From Prevotella sp. UBA7594 (GTDB lineage: Bacteria > Bacteroidota > Bacteroidia > Bacteroidales > Bacteroidaceae): 21,110 nt of DNA. Position 1 is the stretch's first letter; each line of letters starts with the position of its first letter. A program made the position numbers and the translations under genes. Below are positions 1 through 7,210 of the stretch, piece by piece. The DNA is taken from contig DLKG01000024.1 in assembly GCA_002490315.1 (NCBI GenBank), positions 1 through 21,110 on the forward strand, read 5' to 3'. The notes below the pieces were generated by a model. It saw only the letters and a list, made by a program, of their open reading frames with translations. It was not told the origin of the DNA and made no database searches.

Positions 1-1
1 C

Positions 2-325
2 CGCTACAACTATGATGCTTTCTTCATTCTATACGCCTTATTCTTTGTGCTTGTCTGCATAGGCAAGGGAATAAGTGGGGTTGGCAAAAGCGTGAACAAG
101 GCTCTTTCCGAATACAAAAAAGAAGATGATATTAAAGTGTCCTACGATTTTAAGCACGCTGCTGACCCTCATGAACTGTTTGCATCACAAGAGCGAATAT
201 TGCTTGATGCTATAAAGGAAAAAGAAGAATCACAGACAAATGACTTCATAGAAATAAACCATATAAGAGGGGAAATAATAACTTTGCTATCGTCTCTTAG
301 TTGGCTTCGCAATTATTATGAGTAG
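2..325 (+). CDS. Partial membrane protein, 5' end outside the window
   Basis: The reading frame is open from base 2, so the gene begins upstream and only its C-terminal 107 or so residues are seen. They start with a hydrophobic stretch (AFFILYALFFVLVCIG) long enough for one membrane helix. A charged cytosolic-looking tail rich in Lys and Glu follows, ending in ...SWLRNYYE. I do not recognise a family. The gene converges on the repressor at 477-914 and the two are separated by a large hairpin that probably ends both transcripts. Its place at the repressor side of the element suggests a cargo or exclusion-type membrane protein, but that is inference from position only. Confidence 0.6.
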   Translation, partial: RYNYDAFFILYALFFVLVCIGKGISGVGKSVNKALSEYKKEDDIKVSYDFKHAADPHELFASQERILLDAIKEKEESQTNDFIEINHIRGEIITLLSSLSWLRNYYE

Positions 326-361
326 TTTGTTAAAGCAAATGATTAATCACCATATACGAGA

Positions 362-451
362 AATGTCCGTAACTTCTTGTTACCAAGACAGTTTCGGACA
401 TTCTTTGTTGCGGAGGCAGGAGCGGATAAAATCCGCAACTAAGAATGTCCG
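362..451. terminator. Bidirectional hairpin with a third competing arm
   Basis: A 20-bp stem with one mismatch runs between 395-414 and 432-451 (CGGACATTCTT... against ...AAGAATGTCCG). It lies between two convergent genes, so a two-way terminator is the simplest reading. A further copy of AATGTCCG at 362-369 could pair with 395-402 instead, giving an alternative fold on the plus-strand transcript. Confidence 0.6.
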
Positions 452-476
452 TCTTGCTGGCTTTGTTTCTCACTCT

Positions 477-914
477 TTATTTTAAGTCCCTATGCTGGCT
501 GATCTGCAGCACAAGGTCGATTCTTTTTCCGAGGTCTTCGTTAGCTTTTTTTAAATCCTCGATGCGCAAATCTTTCTCCTCAATCACCATTTTCAAAGCC
601 TTGATTTCGGCCTTCAAGGTGGTGACATCCGTGTTGACAAAACTGCTATTTACCACATTATGATGTCCGCTTACTGTCGGTGTGTCCGACGTAGTGTCCG
701 ACTTTATAAGGAAGTCTTCAACACTACAATCAAGTATCTCTGCCATTTTTACAAGGGTTGACACCCGCACATCTGGGCGAATTTCAAAATATGCTGGTGT
801 CTGATGTGTGTTCTCTCCCCAGAGTTTCTTTGAGAATACGCGGTCTGACATGCCTGATTGTTGAAGAAGCTGCTTCAAGCGGTCGGTGCTGATAGTTGAA
901 TACTCGTACTTCAT
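477..914 (-). CDS. XRE-type HTH repressor with C-terminal coiled coil
   Basis: 145 residues. Residues about 11-67 read as an XRE/Cro-like helix-turn-helix domain (DRLKQLLQQSGMSDRVFSKK, then VSTLVKMAEILDCSVEDFL). A polar linker follows, then a coiled coil at about 96-136 (TLKAEIKALKMVIEEKDLRIEDLKK) that would dimerise it. This HTH plus coiled-coil design is common for master repressors of Bacteroidales prophages and mobile elements. It is transcribed away from the early regulator genes starting at 1034. The intervening DNA carries a promoter and two palindromic sites that are its likely targets. Its own promoter was not obvious to me. The role as lysogeny repressor is inferred from domain type and divergent layout. 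Confidence 0.8.
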   Translation of the reverse strand: MKYEYSTISTDRLKQLLQQSGMSDRVFSKKLWGENTHQTPAYFEIRPDVRVSTLVKMAEILDCSVEDFLIKSDTTSDTPTVSGHHNVVNSSFVNTDVTTLKAEIKALKMVIEEKDLRIEDLKKANEDLGKRIDLVLQISQHRDLK

Positions 915-963
915 ATAATAATTGTTAAATTCATATTTTAATCGGAATTATACCCTGTATATT

Positions 964-995
964 GTTGGAATATTTCCTTTTTGTTATTACTTTTG
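964..995 (+). promoter_or_regulatory. Early promoter, Bacteroidota type
   Basis: A GTTG at 964-967 (a -33 variant) is followed after 20 nt by TACTTTTG at 988-995, which matches the TAnnTTTG -7 box. It would start transcription near 1002, just ahead of the small HTH gene at 1034. Confidence 0.6.
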
Positions 996-1026
996 TAACA
1001 AATTTAGTAAGTAAATTTGTAACAAA
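992..1026. promoter_or_regulatory. Paired operator sites at the early promoter
   Basis: TTTGTAACAAA, an odd palindrome, occurs at 992-1002 and again at 1016-1026, 24 bp apart. The first copy overlaps the -7 box and the second sits in the leader. Between them, ACAAATTTA (998-1006) and TAAATTTGT (1012-1020) form a further inverted repeat. This is the expected pattern for binding sites of the divergent XRE repressor or of the small HTH protein. Confidence 0.65.
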
Positions 1027-1033
1027 CAAGAAA

Positions 1034-1252
1034 ATGGAGACTAAAATCAATTCATTGGACTTGCAGGGGTATTATGCGGCTCTTTCAAAAAAAGAGAAAT
1101 CTAAACTCCTGAACTTTCTTGCAGCTAACTATGGCATGAATTACAGTACGGTACGCAGCAAGTTGTCTGGCCAAAAATATGTATCGATGAACACACTTGA
1201 TCGTATGGCCATCAATGAAGCTATAAAAAAGGAGGCATTATGGAGACATTAG
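1034..1252 (+). CDS. Small HTH protein, possible Cro-like regulator
   Basis: 72 residues starting METKINSLDLQGYYAALSKK. The open frame extends to 962, but this start is preferred because the upstream part would encode the promoter and operators. The middle (KLLNFLAANYGMNYSTVRSKLSG) looks like a helix-turn-helix, with residues after the turn typical of Bacteroidales phage early proteins. It is divergent from the XRE repressor and its stop overlaps the start of the LuxR-type gene at 1240, so the two are co-translated. By position it could act as Cro, but I do not recognise a named family. Confidence 0.65.
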   Translation: METKINSLDLQGYYAALSKKEKSKLLNFLAANYGMNYSTVRSKLSGQKYVSMNTLDRMAINEAIKKEALWRH

Positions 1253-1764
1253 AGTTTTTTACATCGCCTGACGGTTTCTTGTATTACAAGAAGCCGGGCG
1301 AAGAATCGAGGAGGTTGACAAAGTTCAACGTAGATATTGTTGATCAGCTGCACAGCATCATCAAACAGCGGTTCCCTGAGTGTTACGCGGCACTGGCAAA
1401 GCTATACCGGCGTAACACGTTCAAGATTGTGGAGCGGTTTGTGCGCTGCAACTTCGGTGAGCACGATCTGCTCACGCAGGACATCGACAATGATATTCTG
1501 CATTTTGAGGAGGTACGTTGTCCTCTGCGTGGCATGTGCGAGTATGAGCGTGTGATATGCAAGCCAAAGACTATGGTCAACCTATCCAAGTGTGAGCGTG
1601 CAATCGCCGACCTTTACCTCGAAGGGCTTACGTTCACGCAGATTGCCGAGAGGTTGGGCAAGAATGCACAGACCGTTAAGGTGCAGCTCATGCGCATTAA
1701 AAAGAAGTGTGGGGTTGATCATTGCCGCGACATTATACGGGTTCTGAGGCTCAAAAACTACTGA
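1240..1764 (+). CDS. LuxR-type HTH transcriptional regulator with Cys cluster
   Basis: 174 residues. The C-terminal part, about 115-165 (LSKCERAIADLYLEGLTFTQ, then IAERLGKNAQTVKVQLMRIK), is a GerE/LuxR or sigma-region-4-like helix-turn-helix. Just before it is a CPLRGMCEYERVIC cluster (Cys94, Cys100, Cys107) that may bind metal or form part of a compact core. The same pairing of Cys cluster and LuxR HTH is seen in Bacteroidales prophage regulators as I know them. No receiver domain is present. It overlaps the small HTH gene upstream by 13 bp and its stop overlaps the next start (TGATG), so all three belong to one operon. It probably activates or times the replication and late genes, which is inference. 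Confidence 0.75.
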   Translation: METLEFFTSPDGFLYYKKPGEESRRLTKFNVDIVDQLHSIIKQRFPECYAALAKLYRRNTFKIVERFVRCNFGEHDLLTQDIDNDILHFEEVRCPLRGMCEYERVICKPKTMVNLSKCERAIADLYLEGLTFTQIAERLGKNAQTVKVQLMRIKKKCGVDHCRDIIRVLRLKNY

Positions 1765-1904
1765 TGAAGTGGTCCTTAAAGTGCGACGCTTGCGGCAAAA
1801 TGCGTCACTGCATCAACGGCCGTTGGTGCTGCGTGAAGAATATTTATGTAGAATACTTAAAAAATATTGAATGTGATTATGAAGAAGATACTGACAATCG
1901 ATGA
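1764..1904 (+). CDS. 46-residue Cys-rich mini protein, possible zinc knuckle
   Basis: Starts at the ATG that overlaps the stop of the regulator (TGATG). The sequence MKWSLKCDACGKMRHCINGR is followed by WCC, giving the spacing Cys-x2-Cys-x5-Cys-x6-Cys-Cys, which fits a small zinc-binding knuckle. An acidic tail follows (CDYEEDTDNR). It overlaps the next gene, which starts at 1867 or 1879. Function is unknown; small zinc proteins in phage early operons are often protein-protein adaptors or anti-host factors. Confidence 0.5.
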   Translation: MKWSLKCDACGKMRHCINGRWCCVKNIYVEYLKNIECDYEEDTDNR

Positions 1905-2454
1905 CTATATCAAGTTTACCGACGAGATGAAGGAAGCTGGAATCCTCGACAAAGATTTCCATATAATACAGTATAAAGATGGTTGCTGCCTCGGAGTCGA
2001 CGGCAAGAGCCGGGCGTTCGAGGATGGCGCGTTAGACATACGTGATTATTTGTTTTGGAATGAGGGCGGCTTCGCCCATACACTCATTCCTTATCGTTCT
2101 ATCGGAGTTGCACCTAATGACAATGGAGATTTTGTTATACAGAAGGTGCCGTCACTTGTACCGAAGCCCTCGCTCAATCATCCTTACAGCGATGGCTTTG
2201 GAAGTGGCGTTGTCGAGTATGTCCTTGATGAAGTAATGAAATTGAGCGAAAGCCAAAGCCGTATACGATTCGCTTTTATCTCAGACAAGAATGGCGAAGG
2301 GCCTCTGAAGGCATGGGTCGGGGGAGATCGCAACGACTTGGTCTCGGCTTTTACCTCGCTGATGAAAAAAGACGGTGCTTTCGCCCAGCTTATATTCGAA
2401 GCCTTACAATGCGTAGTAAAAGAAGAGGAGCCGACTGACACTTCAGTTTCGTGA
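1879..2454 (+). CDS. Unknown early protein
   Basis: 191 residues from MKKILTIDDYIKF. An earlier in-frame ATG at 1867 adds four residues and cannot be excluded. The protein is soluble and mixed alpha/beta in appearance, without membrane segments, signal peptide or motifs I recognise. It opens with an ordered segment (DFHIIQYKDGCCLGVDGKSR), and its tail is acidic (KEEEPTDTSVS). It closes the early regulator operon and lies 100 bp before the primase gene, which has its own promoter. A role in replication control is only a guess from position. Confidence 0.6.
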   Translation: MKKILTIDDYIKFTDEMKEAGILDKDFHIIQYKDGCCLGVDGKSRAFEDGALDIRDYLFWNEGGFAHTLIPYRSIGVAPNDNGDFVIQKVPSLVPKPSLNHPYSDGFGSGVVEYVLDEVMKLSESQSRIRFAFISDKNGEGPLKAWVGGDRNDLVSAFTSLMKKDGAFAQLIFEALQCVVKEEEPTDTSVS

Positions 2455-2481
2455 CATCGTGACTCTGCAATTATCTACGCC

Positions 2482-2509
2482 AAGCCTGCGGCGTTTTTGC
2501 CGTGGGCTT
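2482..2509. other. Imperfect hairpin over the -33 region of the primase promoter
   Basis: AAGCCTGCGGC (2482-2492) and GCCGTGGGCTT (2499-2509) pair over 11 positions with two mismatches around a short T-rich loop. It could be a terminator for the early operon or an operator, because it covers the -33 element. Confidence 0.4.
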
Positions 2510-2526
2510 GATTCTCAATATATTTG
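2496..2526 (+). promoter_or_regulatory. Promoter of the primase-helicase gene
   Basis: TTTG at 2496-2499 and TATATTTG at 2519-2526 with 19 nt between them match the Bacteroidota -33/-7 consensus. The gene starts 29 bp downstream at 2555. Confidence 0.65.
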
Positions 2527-2554
2527 CACCCCGAAGATATAACCCAAAGCGAAT

Positions 2555-5479
2555 ATGATTACAGTAGAACAAATTCTTAATGCCACTCACGGAGGCTTGG
2601 ACATTATTTTGTCCATATATCCTCAAGCGCGTGAATGTGTGGAGAAGAAGAACAAACACTTCTCCATACGCAATGAGCGCACTCCATCGGCATCGCTCAG
2701 GCAATACGATTCCAAGCGTTACGGCAAGATATGGCAGGTCACCGACTTCGGTGGCGAAGGTCGCGGCGAGAATGCCATCGACATATTCATGCGCGAGAAC
2801 GGCTACGACCGCTCACGCTTCAATGAAGCTATTCTTAAGCTCGCGGCGCAGTTCGATGTGCGCGACGAACTCGACCGGTCTATCAATCGTCCGGAAATCC
2901 GTCAGCGCGATGCTCGCTCTGATGAGAAAGACGGATCGCGCCCTTTCGAACTTAACGAGCGATTTACTGAGGCAGAGCTGAAGGCTCTTGGCCCGAAAGT
3001 TACGCAATCTGATGTCGATGCTCTACGCTGGCATTCCGTTAAGTGGATTGCCAATGTCAAAGACCGCCGCGTTACGGTGAAATACTCCAATGAGCACTAT
3101 CCTATTTTCATGCGAGAGTGTGTCATCCGCGATGCTGTGGGCGACCAGCCCGAGCAGAAGTTTTACAAGGTTTACGAGCCTTTCAACTGCGACAAGGGCT
3201 TCCGTTTCTCCTACACGCCTGCAGGGGCAAAGCCTCGATTCTATATAAACGGTTTGGCTGAACTGAAGAAGGCTTACCGCGATTTCAACGCGCAGCAAGA
3301 GAAGGAGTGGAATGCCGCACACGACGGCGACAAACCTTATAAAGAGCAAAAACTGCCTGAGGCTGTCATCTGCTCTGGCGAACGCGACTCTCTGTGTTGC
3401 CATTCCATGGGGTACCGCCCTCTGTGGTTCAACTCCGAGACCTACCAGCTTTCTGCTGAGGAGTACAAGGAGATAATGAAGTATGTTGAGGTGCTATACA
3501 ATATACCCGACATTGATGAGACTGGCCGCCGCAAGGGGCGTGAGCTTGCCCTGCGCTTCATCGACATCCACACGGTGTGGCTTCCAGACAAGCTGCAAAC
3601 CTACAAAGACAACCGTGGCAAGCCTCGCAAGGATTTGCGCGACTGGCTTGAGATACATCCTGAGCGCAAAGACTTCCGCAACTTGTTGCGTGTGGCCATG
3701 CCGGCGAAGTTCTGGGTGGCTTACAACAGCAAGGACGGCAAGCTGAAGACTGAAATCGACACTGCTTGCCTGTACAATTTCCTGCAGCTTAACGGCTTCT
3801 ATGCTTTGCACGACGAGAACTCGGCGGTCACGCAGTTCATCCGCATCGAGGGCAACATTGTCAAGCGTGTCAATGTCAAGGATATCCGCGAATTTATCCG
3901 CCGTTGGGTAGTCGACCGCTTCGAAGACCGCTCTATTCTCAACCTCGTGCTCAATACTACGAAGCTCTCTCCTGCAGCACTGGAGTCGCTTCAGGAAATC
4001 GATCTCAACTTCTCTACCTGCACGCCTGACTCGCAGTACTTCTTCTTTCCTAACAAGACGGTGGAGGTGTGCCGCAAGACTGAGGCTAATGCCGACGGCT
4101 TCAAGGAGTACGAACCTGGATCCGACGACTTGCACAATTATGTTTGGGAGGATGATGTTATTCCACATCGGTTTAAGCGACTGCCCGACATGTTTCGTAT
4201 CAACAAAATCGTGGCAGACGATGGCTCCGAAACGTTGGACATCGACATCCTCGACACGCGCAGCCATTTCTTTGGCTACCTTATCAACACGTCGCGCCTC
4301 TATTGGCGCGAGGAGACCGAGAAACGCTTCGAAGATGATAGCGAGGCCGCTAAAGCCTATGGCAAGGCTAACCCTTACCGCATCGACGGTGAGGGCCTTC
4401 AGCCATACGAGGTGCATGAGCAGAAACTTAATCTCATCAACAAGATTTTCACCTTCGGCTATATGCTCCACCGCTACAAGGATTATGCGCGGCCATGGGC
4501 TCCGCTGGCAATGGACAACAAGATAGGCGAGGAGGATGAGTGTAATGGTCGCAGCGGCAAGTCGTTTTTCTTCAAGGTGCTGTCGTTCTTGATGAAGACT
4601 GTGAAGCTGTCCGGGCGCAATCCTAAACTCATGGACAACCCGCACGTGTTCGACCAGGTGACGCAGTTCACCGACCTGCTGCTCGTTGACGACTGCGACC
4701 GCTATCTCAATCTCGGACTGTTCTACGACAACATCACATCCGACATGACTGTCAATCCGAAGAACAACCGCTCCTTCACTATATCATTCGATGAGTCGCC
4801 GAAGATGGCTTTTACGACCAACTATGTTCCGTCCGATTTCGGTCCTTCATCCAAGGCACGTTCACTTTATATGGTGTTCAGCGACTGGTATCACGAGAAG
4901 ACTGAAGACAACGACTACCACGAGACTCGCTCCATACGCGATGATTTCGGCAAGACTCTCTATGCCTACGACTACTCCGATGAGGAATGGAATACCGACC
5001 TCAACTTCTGGCTGCAGTGTTGCCGTTTCTATCTCTCCGTTAAGGATTCTGGCATCAAACCGCAACCGCCTATGTCCAACATGGAGAAGCGTCATCTGAA
5101 GGCTACCATGGGCTCCAATTTCGAGGACTGGGCTTCCGGCTACTTCTCCATCGAGGGTGGTCATCTCGATGAGTATATCGCACGCGACGAGGCGTTCAAC
5201 GATTATCAACGCTACTCAAACGTCAACCGCATTACCATGCAGGCGTTCACCAAGAAGCTCAAGTCGTTCTGCAAACTCTGTCCGTGGATCGATTGCCTTA
5301 ACCCTCCCGAAATGTGCAATTCCGGCGGGCGCATACAGAGGGCTGTGCAGGTTACTCCAGAGCTGCGCAAGACTAAAGACATGATTTATGTCCGCTCTCT
5401 GCCGCAGGAGCAGCCCTCAGAGCCTCCAACCGAGCAGCCGCTGCCATTTGGTGGGCCAGAAGATGAACGACCGTTCTAA
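2555..5479 (+). CDS. Primase / SF3 helicase replication protein
   Basis: 974 residues. The N-terminal part (about 20-85) resembles the DnaG zinc-binding fold (RNERTPSASLRQYD, then VTDFGGEG and AIDIFM), but the Cys ligands are missing. About 265-290 looks Toprim-like (AVICSGERDSLCCHSMGY). The C-terminal third is a superfamily-3 helicase, close to the D5/DUF5906 style: Walker A NGRSGKS at about 664-670, Walker B LLLVDDCD near 707-714, and sensor motif KMAFTTNYVP near 750. In such proteins the primase part makes primers and the hexameric helicase opens the origin. It has its own promoter, is followed by a strong terminator, and lies next to an iteron array that is the likely origin. Single-protein initiation of this kind is typical of phages, plasmids and phage satellites. 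Confidence 0.85.
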   Translation: MITVEQILNATHGGLDIILSIYPQARECVEKKNKHFSIRNERTPSASLRQYDSKRYGKIWQVTDFGGEGRGENAIDIFMRENGYDRSRFNEAILKLAAQFDVRDELDRSINRPEIRQRDARSDEKDGSRPFELNERFTEAELKALGPKVTQSDVDALRWHSVKWIANVKDRRVTVKYSNEHYPIFMRECVIRDAVGDQPEQKFYKVYEPFNCDKGFRFSYTPAGAKPRFYINGLAELKKAYRDFNAQQEKEWNAAHDGDKPYKEQKLPEAVICSGERDSLCCHSMGYRPLWFNSETYQLSAEEYKEIMKYVEVLYNIPDIDETGRRKGRELALRFIDIHTVWLPDKLQTYKDNRGKPRKDLRDWLEIHPERKDFRNLLRVAMPAKFWVAYNSKDGKLKTEIDTACLYNFLQLNGFYALHDENSAVTQFIRIEGNIVKRVNVKDIREFIRRWVVDRFEDRSILNLVLNTTKLSPAALESLQEIDLNFSTCTPDSQYFFFPNKTVEVCRKTEANADGFKEYEPGSDDLHNYVWEDDVIPHRFKRLPDMFRINKIVADDGSETLDIDILDTRSHFFGYLINTSRLYWREETEKRFEDDSEAAKAYGKANPYRIDGEGLQPYEVHEQKLNLINKIFTFGYMLHRYKDYARPWAPLAMDNKIGEEDECNGRSGKSFFFKVLSFLMKTVKLSGRNPKLMDNPHVFDQVTQFTDLLLVDDCDRYLNLGLFYDNITSDMTVNPKNNRSFTISFDESPKMAFTTNYVPSDFGPSSKARSLYMVFSDWYHEKTEDNDYHETRSIRDDFGKTLYAYDYSDEEWNTDLNFWLQCCRFYLSVKDSGIKPQPPMSNMEKRHLKATMGSNFEDWASGYFSIEGGHLDEYIARDEAFNDYQRYSNVNRITMQAFTKKLKSFCKLCPWIDCLNPPEMCNSGGRIQRAVQVTPELRKTKDMIYVRSLPQEQPSEPPTEQPLPFGGPEDERPF

Positions 5480-5537
5480 GGTAAATATCTACAATCATCA
5501 TTCGCTTCATATCTTGCGCTCTGCGCACTTCGGGTTA

Positions 5538-5578
5538 GGCGGACTGCCAGGCATCGGTGCCTGTGCAGTCCGCCTTTT
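5538..5578 (+). terminator. Strong intrinsic terminator after the primase gene
   Basis: GGCGGACTG (5538-5546) pairs with CAGTCCGCC (5566-5574), an inner CAGGCA/TGCCTG stem extends it, and TTTT follows. It isolates the replication gene from the structural region. Confidence 0.85.
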
Positions 5579-5760
5579 CTGTTTGTCGCACAACCTGTAG
5601 GCGTTGTTCCATATTTCCACAGGCGACTTCAAGAGTATTCTTGGCGGCGGATTCTGCCTTTCTCCCCGACACCCCTCTATTTTGTCCCAAAACTTTGTGA
5701 TTTTGGAATAGGATGTTCGCAAAAAGAGAAAAGTACTATAAATAAAGGCTTTTCGGCTTG

Positions 5761-5950
5761 TCGCAAATTGTCACAAACCGCCATCACAATCTTGTCACAA
5801 AATTTTTAAAGTTGCAATCGACCCCACTTCTTTCTGCTGTCACAAACTTGATTCTGCTGTTCACAAATTTGCATCACAAACTTTATTTTCTGTAAATTGC
5901 TGATATTCATATAGTTCTGATTTCACAAATACGTATCACAACTTCACAAA
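5761..5950 (+). repeat. TCACAAA iteron array, candidate replication origin
   Basis: Seven exact TCACAAA copies lie on one strand at 5771, 5795, 5840, 5861, 5874, 5923 and 5944, with near copies at 5761 (TCGCAAA), 5784 (TCACAAT) and 5936 (TCACAAC). Two copies sit inside a longer direct repeat sharing TTCTGCTGT just before the iteron (near 5832 and 5852). The spacing is irregular. The surrounding DNA is AT-rich and lies directly downstream of the primase-helicase. No gene is visible in 5480-6091. An origin is the best reading; a packaging site or multi-site operator is possible. Confidence 0.7.
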
Positions 5951-6036
5951 CTTTTCGTGCAAAATTATAACACACTCAGCTGACAACACAAGCAGAGACC
6001 GCTAAAACACTACAGAACACCAACTTTTATCCTTAC

Positions 6037-6071
6037 AAAGTAGGATAATTGTTCTAAAATTCCTACTTTTG
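6037..6071 (+). promoter_or_regulatory. Promoter -7 box overlapped by an inverted repeat
   Basis: TACTTTTG at 6064-6071 fits the -7 consensus, though no good TTTG lies 19-21 nt upstream. AAAGTAGGA (6037-6045) and TCCTACTTT (6061-6069) form a perfect 9-bp inverted repeat whose right arm overlaps the -7 box. This suggests an activator or repressor site for the first late gene. Confidence 0.5.
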
Positions 6072-6091
6072 CAGGTAAAACCGTATCATAT

Positions 6092-6571
6092 ATGTCCAAC
6101 TACGTTGTCTATCTCAAGCTCAAGCCTTTCATCACCCAGTGGCTTACGTTCCACTATGGCTCACCGGTGCGCTTTCCCGACCAGAGTGTCGAGAATGCCT
6201 GCATCCGCCGATTCCTCACCAAGCAGCCTTCTGCCTCGCCCCATGTCTGCCAGCCTGGCGAGGTGGCTGTGTGCATTCCCGACTCCAAGCAGAAGCCGGT
6301 CGTCACCTACAACCACCTCGGAGCTCATGCCCGTGCCGCCGTGACGGAGTGCATCGAGGACACTTTCCGGCTCCAGCTGTGGCACGATCTCAACGATGTG
6401 CGACTGTTGCGCTGTCCGCTCATGACTGCCGTGCGTGCATGGTGCGAGAACAATGGCATAAGCATCGATCACGACTACACTATCAAGATGCGCTTTCAGC
6501 GTATGCGTGGCGCATATCTCAAGGCTGGTGTCGACCTGCGTCGCACTACTCGCGAGCACGACAAACAATAA
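6092..6571 (+). CDS. Unknown protein, first gene of the late region
   Basis: 159 residues with no membrane helix. The N-terminal half is a beta-rich looking segment (VVYLKLKPFITQWLTFHYGS). The C-terminal part is basic and helical (KMRFQRMRGAYLKAG, then LRRTTREHDKQ), which could bind DNA. I do not recognise the family. It lies alone behind a regulated-looking promoter, between the candidate origin and the virion genes, where a late-gene activator or a replication accessory factor would be expected; that assignment is inference. Confidence 0.6.
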   Translation: MSNYVVYLKLKPFITQWLTFHYGSPVRFPDQSVENACIRRFLTKQPSASPHVCQPGEVAVCIPDSKQKPVVTYNHLGAHARAAVTECIEDTFRLQLWHDLNDVRLLRCPLMTAVRAWCENNGISIDHDYTIKMRFQRMRGAYLKAGVDLRRTTREHDKQ

Positions 6572-6604
6572 GTGTTAATTTTCCTATAAATCATACCGAC
6601 AAGA

Positions 6605-6684
6605 TGCCCGATTTTGTTCACGGGCGTTCTCTGCCGTTCTTATTTCAAAAAGAGGTCCTTTTCATGTCGAAAAGGAGTCCTTTT
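6605..6684 (+). promoter_or_regulatory. Leader with competing hairpins before the 6740 gene
   Basis: GCCCG and CGGGC (about 6606-6625) form a small hairpin. Further on, three arms follow one another: TCCTTTT (6656), AAAAGGA (6670) and TCCTTTT (6678). The middle arm can pair with either neighbour, so two mutually exclusive folds are possible. No promoter was recognised. Confidence 0.35.
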
Positions 6685-6739
6685 TGCATCAAAAGCGGCT
6701 CCATTTTTATTAGTAATCGGCTTAACAAATTCCAACTAT

Positions 6740-7153
6740 ATGAAGTCAATCAAAATCGTCAAGTCCGTCGACTACGCTTTCAATACCTCGCTCGACGGCA
6801 TGCGCCAGCTCGGCACTCGTGCCGTGCGCATCCCTTCCAGTGTCAACTGGATGCCTGTCTGTGTGAAAAATCACCCTTCTATGGTGTCATCAACCAAGGC
6901 CGAAGACGGTAACCGGGTTGTCACCACTACTCTGAAGCTCATCACTCCCGATGATTTGCTCATCCGTCGCCGTCATCTTGTCTTCCGTGTCACGCTCACC
7001 GATGGCCGGCAGTATCTCATCGGCTCCGACGAGCGACCGTATGCCGTGGTAGATGTTGCCGAGAATTGCCCCGAGTCTGTCAAGGACAACCAGCTCAACG
7101 AGGTCACCGTCACCTACAAGTGCCTTCACATTCCACCTTATATTAAGGTGTAG
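6740..7153 (+). CDS. Unknown late protein
   Basis: 137 residues from MKSIKIVKSVDYAFNTSLDG. The frame is open further upstream, but the region before 6740 is AT-rich leader DNA with hairpins. The protein is beta-rich looking (RVVTTTLKLITPDD, then LVFRVTLTDGRQYLIGSDER), reading like a small beta-barrel or jelly-roll, and has no Cys motif or membrane helix. It lies just before the protease-capsid module behind which a new promoter begins, so it may be a capsid decoration or head accessory protein. I do not recognise a family and the structural guess rests on position. Confidence 0.6.
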   Translation: MKSIKIVKSVDYAFNTSLDGMRQLGTRAVRIPSSVNWMPVCVKNHPSMVSSTKAEDGNRVVTTTLKLITPDDLLIRRRHLVFRVTLTDGRQYLIGSDERPYAVVDVAENCPESVKDNQLNEVTVTYKCLHIPPYIKV

Positions 7154-7159
7154 CAGTAT

Positions 7160-7190
7160 TTTCAATCGCCCGTGCGCCACATTATCTTTG
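7160..7190 (+). promoter_or_regulatory. Promoter of the capsid operon
   Basis: TTTC at 7160-7163 (a -33 variant) and TATCTTTG at 7183-7190 are separated by 19 nt. The protease gene begins 21 bp downstream, so this likely drives the protease, capsid and packaging genes. Confidence 0.6.
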
Positions 7191-7210
7191 CACCGTAAAC
7201 AATCTTCTCT

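Noticed and set aside
3494..4645. 383-codon minus-strand open frame inside the primase gene.
   Set aside because: It is antisense to the primase-helicase with clear motifs; GC-rich codon use creates such shadow frames. No start signal or family resemblance.
5761..5950. CRISPR array.
   Set aside because: Repeats are only 7 bp with irregular spacing and no spacers of constant length; iterons fit better.
6027..6035. DnaA box near the iterons (TTATCCTTA).
   Set aside because: Only seven of nine positions match and it stands alone, so it is not convincing.
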